Shown in pieces: positions 23,701 to 32,140 of a stretch of 64,000 nucleotides of DNA; positions within the stretch are counted from its first letter, which is position 1, and each line of letters opens with the position of its first letter. The notes under the pieces were generated by a model, which did not search any database, was not told the DNA's origin, and worked only from the letters and a program-made list of their open reading frames with translations. Both the position numbers and the translations under genes were made by a program. This DNA is from Pycnopodia helianthoides (Eukaryota; Echinodermata; Asteroidea; Forcipulatida; Asteriidae). Location of the stretch: NCBI GenBank assembly GCA_032158295.1, contig CM063257.1, forward strand, positions 13,037,303-13,101,302, given 5' to 3'.

Positions 23701-23814
23701 GCGAATTCAGTTCATTCGATGAATGATGAGTTTGCCGTACTACTTCAGATGCACCGAGTGGGACTCCTTAATTTACACGTCAACGACTGTGTAGTGAAAG
23801 ACAAGAATAATTAA
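5063..23814 (+). CDS. ST8Sia-family alpha-2,8-sialyltransferase, complete 8-exon gene model
   Basis: Eight exons (5063-5310, 10832-10970, 15250-15369, 17249-17422, 18153-18265, 18384-18473, 19481-19725, 23561-23814) join without a frame break into 1383 nt, or 460 residues plus TAA. All seven introns are GT-AG, with phases 2,0,0,0,2,2,1. The product is a type II Golgi-type protein: short basic cytoplasmic tail, membrane anchor about residues 7-30, then a stem with two N-glycosylation sequons, then the catalytic domain. Sialylmotif L (about 239-290, with VVGNSGIL), motif S (about 373-395, ending in LYGFWPF), motif III (KYHYFDD, 414-420) and motif VS (H427-x4-E432) are all visible. C239 and C388 are placed for the usual L-S disulfide. 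From the family, it transfers CMP-sialic acid onto sialylated glycans. The length exceeds the roughly 350-400 usual for vertebrate ST8Sia because the stem is long. The subfamily and the linkage made are not decidable here. Confidence 0.93.
5425..5745 (+). mobile_element. Penelope-like terminal repeat fragment
   Basis: A 25-bp sequence at 5425-5449 is repeated exactly at 5710-5734, 285 bp later. Just before the second copy, at 5677-5717, lies a hammerhead-ribozyme-like core (CTGACGA at 5683-5689, GAA at 5706-5708). The 5630-5734 segment is repeated in reverse at about 25488-25590, next to a Penelope-type C-terminal coding relic, which is why I assign this piece to that class. No RT coding remains here. 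It lies in intron 1 of the sialyltransferase gene. Confidence 0.55.
5677..5718 (+). ncRNA. Hammerhead-ribozyme-like motif (candidate)
   Basis: In order: ATGCCT (stem I, 5677-5682), CTGACGA, an unpaired A, GGTCC loop GGTTC (stem II with one U-U mismatch), GAA, the self-complementary AGCT, then A and AGGC closing stem I. The reverse-strand copy near 25.5 kb has GGATC in place of GGTTC, which restores the mismatched stem II pair. The extra A after CTGACGA and the very short stem III differ from a standard hammerhead, so activity is uncertain. Penelope-like elements are known to carry such motifs. Confidence 0.4.
6106..6676. mobile_element. Fold-back MITE with about 265-bp arms, TA-flanked
   Basis: The two halves are near-perfect reverse complements along almost the whole 571 bp, turning around at about 6385-6410. 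The ends are cactgttaaaaa and complement, each flanked by TA, which fits a TA target-site duplication of the Tc1/mariner type. There is no coding sequence. It lies in intron 1 of the sialyltransferase gene, and a transcript through it would form a long hairpin. Confidence 0.9.
7697..7952. mobile_element. GC-richer fold-back element with 22-bp TIRs
   Basis: Perfect 22-bp inverted ends at 7697-7718 and 7931-7952. An internal partial copy of the end sequence lies near 7861, and a central hairpin around 7798-7845 pairs ccgtgtagcac with gtgctacacgg. No coding sequence. It stands out from its AT-rich surroundings by CpG content. Confidence 0.8.
8739..8845. repeat. Poly-A, AAAT and AT microsatellite block
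   Basis: A C-run, a long A-run, then taaa and ta repeats. Apparent ORFs through it are artefacts of low complexity. A separate G-run lies at 8341-8352. Confidence 0.9.
9590..9685. repeat. Two direct copies of a motif with TTCGTGAAAACG
   Basis: The segment ggattcgccggttcgtgaaa occurs at about 9593 and again at about 9654, separated by 61 bp. The shorter TTCGTGAAAACG core recurs in the fold-back element at 21370-21911. Confidence 0.65.
9771..10290 (+). repeat. 24-bp coding-like minisatellite, about 21 copies
   Basis: Diverged repeats of a 24-bp unit (consensus gaacccgccgatcaacccat plus atgccc/atacca variants). Because 24 is divisible by three and the unit has no stop in any forward frame, three overlapping frames read as octapeptide repeats: NPPINPYQ-like, PEPADQPM-like, and an Arg-Ser-Thr-rich one. 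I see no splice sites or conserved start linking it to a gene, so I annotate it as a repeat inside intron 1. Confidence 0.85.
10832..10970 (+). CDS. ST8Sia-like exon 2: stem
   Basis: Acceptor tttaacag is followed by 139 nt and donor gtatgt. It completes the split Arg codon and encodes residues 84-129, a Cys-containing stem segment beginning ALYINYRDRI. There is no catalytic motif here. Support comes from the clean splice sites, the absence of stops and perfect phase compatibility (in phase 2, out phase 0). Confidence 0.82.
11036..11060. repeat. AAAC microsatellite
   Basis: Six tandem aaac units just after exon 2 of the sialyltransferase gene. No function inferred. Confidence 0.9.
11860..14100 (+). 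pseudogene. L2/CR1-like LINE, endonuclease end to ORF2 C-terminus, broken
   Basis: Begins in the last part of the AP-endonuclease (SDHAAISF near 11994) and runs through the whole reverse transcriptase. Visible RT blocks are NNYRPVSILP (about 12751), LLDLSAAFDTVDH (about 12955), GVLQGSVLG (about 13136) and YADD (13234-13245). After those come the LINE C-terminal region (SRLDRCNSLL, about 13620) and the terminal YGDRAFAKAAPALWNKLP block (about 13930). It is broken by frameshifts near 11980, 12360, 13310, 13450 and 13885, and by a TGA at 12907-12909. The 5' end with most of the endonuclease is missing. It lies in intron 2 of the sialyltransferase gene in the sense orientation. L2 versus CR1 clade is my judgement from the RT motifs. 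Confidence 0.88.
14221..14237. repeat. Poly-G run
   Basis: 17 consecutive G residues shortly after the LINE relic. Similar G or C runs occur at 8341, 16157, 31619 and 39051. Length is likely unstable or assembly-sensitive. Confidence 0.9.
15250..15369 (+). CDS. ST8Sia-like exon 3: stem
   Basis: 120 nt, phase 0 at both ends, between acceptor cactaatag and donor gtatgt. Encodes residues 130-169, with PVNPNIDRPSG in the middle. It is the least diagnostic exon because its sequence has no family motif. It is included because both splice sites are good and it keeps the reading frame; skipping it would also keep the frame, so it could be alternative. Confidence 0.72.
16395..16515 (-). repeat. Dispersed repeat, inverted match to 62.36-62.47 kb
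   Basis: The reverse complement of this stretch aligns with about 62362-62470, sharing blocks such as the part around caccagcaatgtt and ccgtttcaatt. No coding sequence recognised. It lies in intron 3 of the sialyltransferase gene. Confidence 0.65.
16761..17187. mobile_element. TTAA-flanked MITE, piggyBac-like ends
   Basis: Starts ttaaccctg (16761) and ends cagggttaa (17187), with ggtgctcacg repeated in inverse near the right end (about 17133-17142). TTAA at both borders with CCC-type ends is the piggyBac pattern. Its left 100 bp recur at 28501-28626. There is no transposase reading frame. It sits in intron 3 and ends about 60 bp before exon 4. Confidence 0.65.
17249..17422 (+). CDS. ST8Sia-like exon 4: start of catalytic domain
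   Basis: 174 nt, phase 0 at both ends, residues 170-227. The acceptor is gtagacag; using the AG four bases upstream would give an in-frame TAG, so this AG decides the exon. The donor is gtaaac. The exon carries DGDRLAYCYSVINAGKK and leads directly into motif L in the next exon, as expected for the region before the sialylmotif. Confidence 0.85.
17594..17737. repeat. 144-bp fold-back repeat in intron 4
   Basis: aatgggagactttggtaac-type sequence on the left and its complement on the right, with about 55-bp arms and a short loop around gcgcattatcag. Arms differ at a few positions. Probably a small MITE between exons 4 and 5. Confidence 0.75.
18153..18265 (+). CDS. ST8Sia-like exon 5: first half of sialylmotif L
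   Basis: 113 nt between acceptor cttgcag and donor gtaact, residues 228-264 plus two bases. Contains PRCSVVGNSGIL followed by NSKCGQEIDQADYVIR, a near-textbook ST8Sia motif L core that binds CMP-sialic acid. The Cys before VVGNSG is the one that pairs with the motif S Cys in the family. Confidence 0.95.
18384..18473 (+). CDS. ST8Sia-like exon 6: second half of sialylmotif L
   Basis: 90 nt after a 118-bp intron, with acceptor ctcaccag and donor gtacat, phase 2 at both ends, residues 265-294. Continues motif L as RANIPPIRP, then DGGWKS and TMNPS. Vertebrate ST8Sia proteins usually have Cys after the first Arg (RCN); here it is Ala, and the usual DVG is DGG. The overall alignment to the family is otherwise direct. 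Confidence 0.92.
19481..19725 (+). CDS. ST8Sia-like exon 7: linker between motifs L and S
   Basis: 245 nt after the pyrimidine-rich acceptor ending cgccaag, with donor gtaagt, residues 296-376. Encodes the helical linker (RLKDKINSAAF, then LLWLPAM) and the start of motif S (FPSTG, split at the junction). The LLWLPA segment resembles the ILWIPAF region of vertebrate ST8Sia proteins. In phase 2, out phase 1. Confidence 0.92.
20194..20222. repeat. Short hairpin shared with 27.45 kb
   Basis: cctgtctatcc, a short loop, then ggataaagacagg forms an imperfect hairpin. A diverged version (ctgtccttatccttgcggat) lies near 27457. Adjoining sequence at 19785-20240 and 27280-27500 also shares fragments such as gtcacacttcgag, so both belong to one dispersed repeat family. 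Confidence 0.5.
20740..21190. repeat. About 130-bp tandem repeat, 3.5 copies
   Basis: The phrase ggggtcacggtaacc or a close variant starts near 20743, 20875, 21002 and 21133. Each is followed by the same order of blocks (aagttcaat, ctcaaaggg, aaatcgggtgtgta, cttcttgaga, ttccggttgacccgg). Copies are diverged. Related blocks (aaccggaagtgaaggtcaa) recur at 59.09 and 59.80 kb. Confidence 0.8.
21225..21320. repeat. Dispersed repeat carrying TGACGTCA
   Basis: tttgacacctgatgacgtca followed by tactaatacattttataa. A matching block lies at about 28390-28500, and the core recurs at about 60105-60130. The palindromic TGACGTCA resembles a CRE site, but here it is part of a repeat family. Confidence 0.65.
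21370..21911. mobile_element. MITE with 30-bp TIRs
   Basis: Left end 21370-21399 (catatcgtcaccgttctcac, then gaagagccac) and right end 21882-21911 are reverse complements with one mismatch. The internal sequence repeats ggctnttcgtgaaaac at about 21594, 21712 and 21800, so the terminal motif is scattered through the element. No ORF of note. Located in intron 7 of the sialyltransferase gene. Confidence 0.75.
22585..22730. repeat. Two-copy tandem repeat, about 72 bp
   Basis: aataaaaatctcgacgaaaa followed by ttctaagaaaagtcggaaca and then cagcta occurs twice in succession. Copies differ by small substitutions. The 61-76-codon ORF through it has no support. Confidence 0.7.
23561..23814 (+). CDS. 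ST8Sia-like exon 8: motifs S, III and VS, stop
   Basis: The terminal coding exon follows acceptor tcttctaaag and ends with TAA at 23812-23814, residues 377-460. Carries the rest of motif S (GFYMTNLAL, C388, LYGFWPF), motif III (KYHYFDD) and motif VS (HSMNDE, catalytic His and Glu). The tail after motif VS is short, as is normal for the family. I see no clear AATAAA in the first hundred bases downstream. Confidence 0.95.
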
Positions 23815-23884
23815 TGTGATTGTTTATTCCTTTTTTACACAAGGTATGCGCACACAGTTAAAACTGGTTTTCGTTGCCCTACAT

Positions 23885-24275
23885 ACAGTGCTATTTTAAA
23901 GGCACTGGATACTATTGATAATTACTCAAAATAATTGTCAGCATAAAAAACTTACTTGGTAACGAGCAATGGAGAGCTGTTGATAGTATAACACATTGTG
24001 AGAAACGGCTCCCTATGTAGTAACGTAGTTTTTGAGAAAGAATTATTTTATCAGTAAAATAATTGAATTGATTTTGAGACCTCACGCGTGAGGTCTCAAA
24101 ATCAAGCATCTGAAAGCACAAAACTTCGTGTGACAAAGTTCTTTTTTCTTCCATTATTGAATTAAGTTCAAATTTTCACAGGTTCCTTATGTTGTGCATA
24201 TGTTGAGATACACCAAGTGAGAAGACTGGTCTTTGACAATTACCAAAGGTGTCCAAAGTCTTTAAAGATTCACCA
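23885..24275. mobile_element. Palindromic element 3' of the sialyltransferase gene
   Basis: Ends are inverted repeats (ttaaaggcactggatac on the left, complement of tttggtaattgtc-type sequence on the right). In the middle is a perfect 34-bp palindrome at 24070-24103, centred on acgcgt. No coding sequence. The first about 70 bp recur at 34484-34552, so it is a multi-copy family. I associate this type with sea-star genomes from memory but could not verify it. Confidence 0.75.
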
Positions 24276-24472
24276 AACGACATGCCAAATTTAAATTTAC
24301 AGATTTCAATGATTTGAAACAGTATGAGCTAGAAACAAGAAACAAAACTAGTTGTCCTTTTCAAAACAAACTATTCCTTATTAAGGAAAAAGACATAGCA
24401 GATAATTTGAAATCAGATGAAAAAGCTCAAATAGAACCTCTAATTTACGAAATATTTCGGTGTATTCAATAC

Positions 24473-24600
24473 CAGTGTTGTAGGTCTCGAGGCCGGTCTT
24501 GGTCTCCCCCTTGGACCCTCTGGTCTTGGGCTTGAACTCGACTTGCTAAGTATTGGTCTTGGTCCTGGTCTTGGTTTTGGTCTCGGCTGTACCAGTCTTG
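24473..24600. repeat. GTCTTGG-rich simple repeat
   Basis: Imperfect ggtctt/ggtcctg hexamer repeats flanked on both sides by ttcaatacca. On the reverse strand it reads as Gln-Asp repeats, which I take as a low-complexity artefact. Confidence 0.75.
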
Positions 24601-24854
24601 ATTACAAGACTGTTCAATACCAAGGGTAACAAAGTAGGTTATTATAATAGACAGAGTAAAACGTGATATCAATACATGTAATAATTAACCAGTCAGATCT
24701 CGACATTAAAGGCACACTCTCTTGTCACAAGAAACCATACGGAACAGTGTGGGGAAAATACTTAAAGATTATCTCGAAATCCACTTTTTAAAAGCCTTTC
24801 TAAAGCCTTTTTGAAGTCATATTGACACGGTTAAACAAGAAATCGGGAGAGCAT

Positions 24855-25107
24855 AGATTTTGTGTTGATTGTATAGCACTGAACCGCATCACAGAACGAG
24901 AGACTTTTACCTTACCAAAAGTTGTGCAAACTATTTGTCAACAAGCTAATATTCCTCCCTACTCTTAATAATGGCATCTGGCTATCGGCAAAACGCCCTA
25001 GCAGAAAATGCAAAAAAAAAAAGAAAAAAAAATGCATTACTTACTCAAGGTGGAGATTTGCACTGATTGTGATGCCGTTCGGACTTCTAAATGCTCCTAA
25101 CCCGTAA
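24855..25107 (+). pseudogene. Ty3/Gypsy reverse transcriptase relic
   Basis: Reads RFCVD at 24855, then ALNRITERETFTLPKVV, and later MPFGLLNAPNP at about 25070. These are two consecutive RT blocks of Ty3/Gypsy type, with the stretch between them degraded and containing an A-rich insertion (25009-25031). No YxDD motif remains. A short old fragment between the sialyltransferase gene and the Penelope-like relic. Confidence 0.7.
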
Positions 25108-25487
25108 AAGTGTAACATTTCGAAGCTCGTCCCACAAAGTTACCTATCTGTCAAAAATTACAATATTTTGCTAATCATTTCTTTTACAAGTTATTAGTAT
25201 CCTCCTTTTTGTTAACATTTTCAGCAAGTTTCAGTACCTTACGTAATGGTTTCATAGTTAAACTAATTCGTATTAACGACGTATCACTAGATTTGCAATT
25301 TGGTAATTTCATCAAGTGACCTATTCAGATACGCCACTTGGGTGAAATAGTTGCAGGAATGACAACATTGACAGTTCTGTACGAATAGAGTAGTCAGCTT
25401 TTGTTTTGCCTTAACAAAAAAGGCAAGATAAAATAGTCAGCAGACTCTGAAACAGCAGCTTGATATATGTTTATATATAAAATGCGT

Positions 25488-26275
25488 AAGGTAGATGGCC
25501 TTAGCTTTCGATCCAAACCGGACCTTCGTCAGAGGCATAAACAAGCACAAACGAAAAACCTATCCATTTATAGCAAAAAAAGAGAGGCAAAGAACAATGG
25601 GATGGTATCCAGAAAAAGGAGGGAAAATTACAGCCAATCAAAGTTACAGTGGGCTGGCTAAGAACCAATCAGAGTTATGTGGTGGGACAAAATGATGGCC
25701 CGTGAAAGGGAGGATTACTGGACCAAGCGGGAAACATGAAAGGACATGATTAAGGGGCATCGGGCATCGGGTATGATGCAGCTCACAATAGGGAACAGGA
25801 CCAAAGTATATACAACAATGTGAAAGGGAGGTAATTATAGAACAAGTCTGTGGAGAGAAGGGGTTATTAGGAAAACAACAGGTCGATCTCCCAAACAAAA
25901 ACTTGTTGAGAAAAAGAATGGAAACAAACAAATCAACCATTGAAAGAACAGGTTATTAGCAGTAATTGTATTATATTACATACAATAAATAAGTAAGCAG
26001 TAAATGAAGTGGGAATTTATTTGACACCGGTGTTGATGTTTAGTCTTAAGTTGGTGAATCCAGTGCGATTCTCTGAGTTTGCGGTGTGTGTCATCACCAT
26101 TGCAAGCCTCAATCACCATAAGTTCAACATCTTTGACGTTGTGATTAGGGCTGTTGAAGTGGATGGAGACGGGGTACTGTTTCTGGTCTTTATGGAAGTC
26201 TTTATGGAAGTCTTTGCGAATCAAGTCTCTTCATGTTGCTTGGCTGAAACATCCCTTCAGGGTTTGTAGAGACAG
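25488..26275 (-). pseudogene. Penelope-like retroelement 3' end
   Basis: On the reverse strand, 26224-25976 reads YPVSIHFNSPNHNVKDVELM, then DDTHRKLRESHWIHQLKT. This is the segment that closes the GIY-YIG-bearing C-terminus of Penelope-like elements (as in Hydra or amphioxus copies). The catalytic GIY-YIG start and the RT are missing. Its 3' untranslated part runs to about 25488 and ends in the hammerhead-like sequence also found at 5677-5718. Confidence 0.65.
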
Positions 26276-28500
26276 CGTCCCCCTTCAGTAGTGAAAACTT
26301 TCCGACTTTCTCCCCTGCTGGTCATTTAACTTTGACTGTTGCCGCCGTCAAGTTATCCAGAATATCCCACTTCTGACACTTGTGGATGAGGTTAGTTTTG
26401 TGATAATTGTCTACTTTGAAATAAACAAGCTCACCACACCATGGATTCGGATTACTTGGTTTATTGGCTGAAAATAGTAAACGATGCACGGGCAACGACA
26501 AGGGAGGCAACGTGGTTGCGCATGACCAGAACAATTTGGAGAGATAAAAGAAAAGAAAAAACATAATAAGTACATGATATTACAACAGTTGACCAGTGTA
26601 AGCCCTAATAAATCTTGGGAAACATAACAGCAGATGGGGTATTTGTGCATGAATGATAATCAGACAAATTTGTTAGCCAATCGGTGCATCGATTAACCTT
26701 ACTCTCTTCCTTACATGGTTGACAGAAATAGTAATGGGTTCCTTCAAATTACCATTTTACAGTCACAATTTAATCACAGCGAAATAAAAGCAATGACTGT
26801 GTATCAATTACCTAAAATCACAATGGCATGTTCCCTAAATTTATTACATTTTATAGAGAAAACAACCAATTTATTACCACAACTTTGCTCAATTTCCCCT
26901 AAAAAGCACTGACATCTTTATAAATGTTTTACCAAACAAAAATTACCAAGGTAGGATAAAACTGAAGAAACACATATAATTAAAACACATAGCGGCATAT
27001 GTCCAACGTACATGCACATACGTTACGTTACTTTCCAAAAACACTAGAGGGCCTACTTTCACTTCATGACTTACAAAAACCAATTTTACAAACGGACATT
27101 TCTCACAGTTTGATCGTCCTCTCGAATATGTAATGATCTCAGAATATGCCAGAGTCCTTTAATTGTAGGACCATTTATTATTTGTTGAGGAAACTTTGAT
27201 AACAAAGCAACATAATCTTACCTGAAAATTGTGAACGATGCACAGGCAACGACAAGGGAGGCATTGTGGTAGCCCGAACATCTGACGTCACACTTCGAGG
27301 CTCGTGTTTTACGCCAGAGACCGGCTTTGAGCGTTTGGAGGAATCCTGACAAACGCACCTTTGACCTCGCATCCGATTGGGGTCTTGCTGATAGGGGACC
27401 AGTCAGACAGGGGACCAGTAGCAGTGACCATCTCTTTTATCAATAGACCGGTGCCTGTCCTTATCCTTGCGGATAAGAACAGCGGACCAGTCTAGCAACG
27501 TGGTAGCGCATGACGCTAACCACGCTGTCCAACTCTTAAGGCGCTGTTCACCGCTACCGCTCGCTATCGCTCTACTCCGTTTAGTATCTTAGCGCACCTG
27601 TCTGGGTCGACATCCTTACACTCTGATCAAAAGAATGGATTTATATGTTGCAATGTGCCCCTTAATGTCTGTGCTAATCGGACACCCAAAGGTGCTAGGC
27701 AACAGAAGTACTAAGGTTGTCCAGTTTATGCAAGAGAAATGGCCTCGAGTGCCTGGTCACTAACTCTTGAGCTGGCTTTGAATCAGGCAAGCCAAGTACA
27801 TTATGTTACAACATGTAGTTAGAAGCCTAAAATGTTTAAAAGCACGATACCCCATGGTGTATGTAACAGCTATAACATGGGATAAAGCCACTGTTTATTG
27901 CAAAAATGTTCAACATTTCAAATCATCATTGTCCTTTGAGTTTGATGACTGTGCAGGAGTCTGAAAATGTTCACTTAAAAAGATTGGGAGTACAATTGGG
28001 GCAACAACTTTATCATCAGGCATTTCCTGTTGACGGGTCATGGCTGCCCAGCTCCTGGGGACTCCACCCACTGGAAATATACGATTTGAAATTCGCCTTA
28101 ACACCTCTGCCCACAGTTCGCAACAGGGATCGGCAGGTGAAACCGGGCAGTAGGAGTTTTAATTAGGAGAGAGAGGCTATTTGAGACGCTGATCATATGG
28201 GACATTTCAACGGATGGGGAGTGGCTCAATCCCCCTCACCGCCCCGATCATCCTAAAACCTGTTGACCCCCAATGAACATCCGCGTGAACAAAATGTTAC
28301 AAGTGTTGTAAGCTACACGACAAAACAAACATGACAACTTTATGACATGCGGTTCGGGAGAAAGATTTGTTTAGGCACAAAGCTTTGTATTACCGTAACT
28401 TGACACCCGATGACGTCACGGTGATTTTTTTTTGTTTATTCGTACTAACAAATTTTATAACCTACTAGATGGTATGTAACTAATCCCCATCTAACGCATT

Positions 28501-28640
28501 TTAACCCTGCGGTGACCGAAGGTGCGCACGCCGTAGGCACTTTTTTATTTTTGTTAATTAAAACTTATTTTGGTTCAATTTCGCTGAAATTAATTTTCAT
28601 TCAACCCTGAACAGTCCTTAACAAACCCTGCGCTGCAGTA
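28501..28640. mobile_element. Second copy of the TTAA-type MITE end
   Basis: Matches 16761-16862 closely (ttaaccctgc, accgaaggtgc, cacgccgtaggcac, ccctgaacagtcctt). Diverges after about 28626, where aaccctgcgctgcag follows. Only the left part is recognisable. Confidence 0.65.
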
Positions 28641-29278
28641 TGCCATCGGCCATGCAGTAACGCGTGGTGAGACGGTCGGCAACAGTCCGGTAGCAAAATG
28701 CGTGTAAACTAATTTTGGCAGTTCACAAACAGTTCTCCAACAGTTTTGCCCAGAGTATATTTATAAAGAAAAAAAATCAAAACAAAACAAAACATTTCAA
28801 GAAGTGACACACGGGCGTTTTCATGGAAAAAAAAAACAAATAAATAAAAATGCCAAAAAACTAACTTTTTTCATGTTTTTTCACTGTTTTGGTTCTCTGG
28901 GAAACAGTTTTTTTTTTTGTATACTTGGCCAACCTAACCCTTCCCAGACATAGTTCAGAGTGCAGCTGGCGTATATCAACCCCACCAGGGGCCGTAAGGC
29001 TGGCCCCTTGACCCCAACCACTTATTTTTACCTTCTAATACAAAATCCCGGTTGCAACGTTGTGCCCCCCGGTTTAAACAATCCTGGACCGGCACCTGAT
29101 ATTCATATGTGTAAAGCAAGAGGAACACTTATATTTCCTGGGTGGCCATCCTTCTGTTTTTCGGCAAATCTTGTGGTGTAGTTACATAACTTGGATCAAA
29201 TGATTTATTAGTATGGAAGGCCCCTAAAGGAACAGGTAAACAAGAAAATGAAAAGGTAAACAAAATACAAATATTTAT

Positions 29279-29850
29279 TTCCCTCGAAATATTATTTCGT
29301 TCCCTCGAAATCATTTCGTTACTTCGAAATCATTTTGTTCCCTCAAAATGTTATTTCGTTTCCTCGAAATCATTTCGTTCCCACAAAATCATTTCGTTCC
29401 CTCGAAATCGTTTTGTTCCCTCGAAATCAATTCGTCACCACGAAATATTATTCCGTTATCTCAAAATCCTTTAACTGCTACGGCGTCCATGGAATGCCAT
29501 TTCATTTATCTCAGTATGCAAATAATATTCAGATGAGGTCTTAATAGTGAGCCACTATGAAGACAATGAGATAAATGAAACGGCATTTCATGGACTCCGT
29601 AGCAGTTAAAGGATTTCGAGGTAAAGAAATAATATTTCGTGGTAACGAAATGATTTCAAGGGAACGAAATGATTTCGAGGGAAAAAAAATGATTTTGAGG
29701 GAAAGAAATTATCTCGAGGGAACGAAATGATTTCGAGGGAACGAAATAATATTTCGAGGGAATAAATTAACATTTTGTGGGAACGAAATAGTATTTCGAT
29801 GTAACGGAATGCTTTTTCGAGGGAACAAAATAATTCTACGAGGGCCAATT
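29279..29850. repeat. Fold-back array of about 20-bp ccctcgaaatcatttcgtt repeats
   Basis: The left part (29279-29466) has tandem diverged copies of a unit such as ttccctcgaaatcatttcg. The right part (29612-29850) has the same unit in reverse complement. Between them, 29467-29513 and 29567-29613 form 47-bp inverted arms around a 53-bp loop. The whole stretch could fold into one long hairpin. ORFs in it are artefacts of the repeat. Confidence 0.85.
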
Positions 29851-29968
29851 TTTTTTTCTTCATATTTTCTTTTTTACCTTTTCAATTTTGTTTTGTTTCA
29901 CTTGTTCCATTAGTGGCTCCGTTCGATGCTGTGCTGTTATACAAAAACGTACAACCTGTTTACAATGT

Positions 29969-30480
29969 TTACAAGCCTGGTTAAGCTCTCACTCATTAAA
30001 ACTCAATCAGAACAAATTTTAATATTTGCTTTTTGGCTCCATAGTACAACTTACTAAGATACATGTTTAATATTATTAGCATTGCAGGTTCAGTTGTGTA
30101 TTTGAGTCACTCATGTAGAAATCTTGGTGATCAATTTGATTCTACCATGTCCATGTCATGTCAGGTTTCTGCCCTTTGTAAATCAGTCCGTTACCAGCAG
30201 GTGTGTAACATTGGTGTTATACAGAGGTATTTACGCAATCAGCCACTGAAAAGAATGTTCATGCCCCTTTTCATCATGTTTAGAATTGTGTAATTGCAAA
30301 AAATACAGAACACAGCTGCCCGGATTGTTACAATTTCTAATTGTAGAAGTCACATCACACCAGTACTTCGATCACTCATTGGCTCTATGTGCCCTCAAGA
30401 ATTGTATTTATTAAACATTACATAATTGGTTTTGTTAACAAAACAATTGCTGGCAGTGTAAGCACTTTATGTAATCCACC
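29969..30480 (+). pseudogene. L2/CR1-like LINE relic, post-RT region
   Basis: LQAWLSSHSLKLNQNKF at 29969, then NLGDQFDSTMSMSCQVSALC near 30122, IGVIQRYLRNQPLKRMFMP near 30211, and IQNTAARIVTISNCRSHITPVLRSL after a frame change near 30300. These are the same C-terminal LINE blocks seen at 13.4-13.8 kb but much more decayed. A possible further block is at 30890-30960. Confidence 0.7.
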
Positions 30481-30970
30481 GTATACATAAACTAACAAAC
30501 CTGTAGAGGTTTGAGATCGATCGGCCATCTGGGCCACGAGAAAATAGTTTAAAAACCGATTACACATTCACATGAAATCATATAAATTCAACAAATGAAT
30601 AAAACGCTCACTGAGCGATAAACTCCAATCGGAAAAATTAGTTTATTCATTTCTCATCAAATATGGCATTTCAGACAGAAACATTTCAAGGGATGTTTTC
30701 TACTACCATCATCATTAGACCGTGTAAGCTTTATGTAAATCTGTGATCAAAAAGTATTTTTTACAAGTTTTTTTCTTACCAATTCTGTAATGTTCCTTTA
30801 AGTGACTTTTGCTGGTATTTCAGTGCCTGCAATGTTCTGCTCCAGAATTCAATACCAGTCTGTTTCTTTCAATATCATCCATATAGGAAGCTTCGGTCCT
30901 ACAATTCATTTCCACTTGTTGTTCCTAAAAACTTACAACTTATGAGGGATTTGTTCATTCGCATTATGGT

Positions 30971-31420
30971 GCACTCTAAAAAAAAAAAAAGGAGTGTAAA
31001 ATGTGGCTGTGTAAAAACTGCTGGTTAAAATGTGTTGTTAAATATAATACACAAGCAAACGGTAATACAGTTCCAAAAATTGGATATGAAATCAAATAGC
31101 ATAACACCGAGGTTCAAATCACTCAATAAGTGGGTAAAACAACATTTTGTTTACCTCAAGGTGTAATTAATTTGCACAACAAGTAGTAAGACGTAACTGA
31201 AAATGAGGTAAATTGTCCTACATGGAAACATTTTTTTTTTCCCATAATGCTACTGTGTACCATACACTCGTACATAGTGAGTCGCAGACTCAAATCACAA
31301 TCAAAGATGGATAGGGGTGGATGTGATTCTGATGCTGCAGGACGTTGATGTTTGATGTTCACGTTTCCAAAGTTACAAGAGAGAATGTGGCTTTATGGTA
31401 GTCTGTTCAAGAGTGTACGC
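30971..31420 (-). mobile_element. Non-autonomous TIR element, copy 2 (inverted)
   Basis: Reverse-strand relative of 2982-3598. The reverse complement of about 31080-31420 aligns with 2982-3440 with scattered substitutions and indels. The terminus at 31411-31420 is one base changed from copy 1, and the other end near 30971 keeps the gcactct plus A-run structure. It is shorter than copy 1. Confidence 0.7.
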
Positions 31421-31618
31421 TTCATGAACCATGGATTGTTGAGCTTCATTGTCTGCATCACGGAGGTTTCGTCACTGACACTTTGAACCCTCAATAAAAG
31501 GTCTGCCAAAACCAGCCGGCTTTTTTCCAGAAAGCCTGCTCGTAACGATTATGGTCATGTTTATTTTCACCAACAAACCCCATATGTTTGGTTACCTTTG
31601 TCCAAAGTGTAGTGGCAG

Positions 31619-31634
31619 CCCCCCCCCCCCCCCC
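31619..31634. repeat. Poly-C run
   Basis: 16 consecutive C residues. No further feature. Confidence 0.9.
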
Positions 31635-32140
31635 ATTCAGATGTGTTATACAATGTCATCATTTGGTTGTGAACACCATATATTAATCAGAAACTGCATG
31701 CAAGGCCAGCATTTCTGTTCACACTTCAGTTGAACAAAAATACACTGATATAAATGGATAACGTTAGTATTTCTTCTGGTGACCTCGGATCCCCTTCCTG
31801 ATCCTTTTCATGATGGTATTGTTGAATACGAGTTTAAACTTAATTGTTACTGTTTGTTTTTTAATGATTAAACAATTCAACAACAACACTTCCAAAGGAA
31901 CACAACTACAACTTAATTTGTGCACAAAACTGATTGAAAGGCGACACAAGTGTTGGGTAAAGTTTACCAAATTTTGGAGTTAAAAGGGAACATGGTCGTC
32001 ACATTGGTAAACTTCTTACCCAACTTTGCTTTGCTAAATATTCTGCACAAGTTCGTATTAAAACTTACACAATAGTGGGTAGTTTTTGACACTTTGGATG
32101 TTGTGCAATAATTTTACACAAGTGAACGACCTGTATGCAA

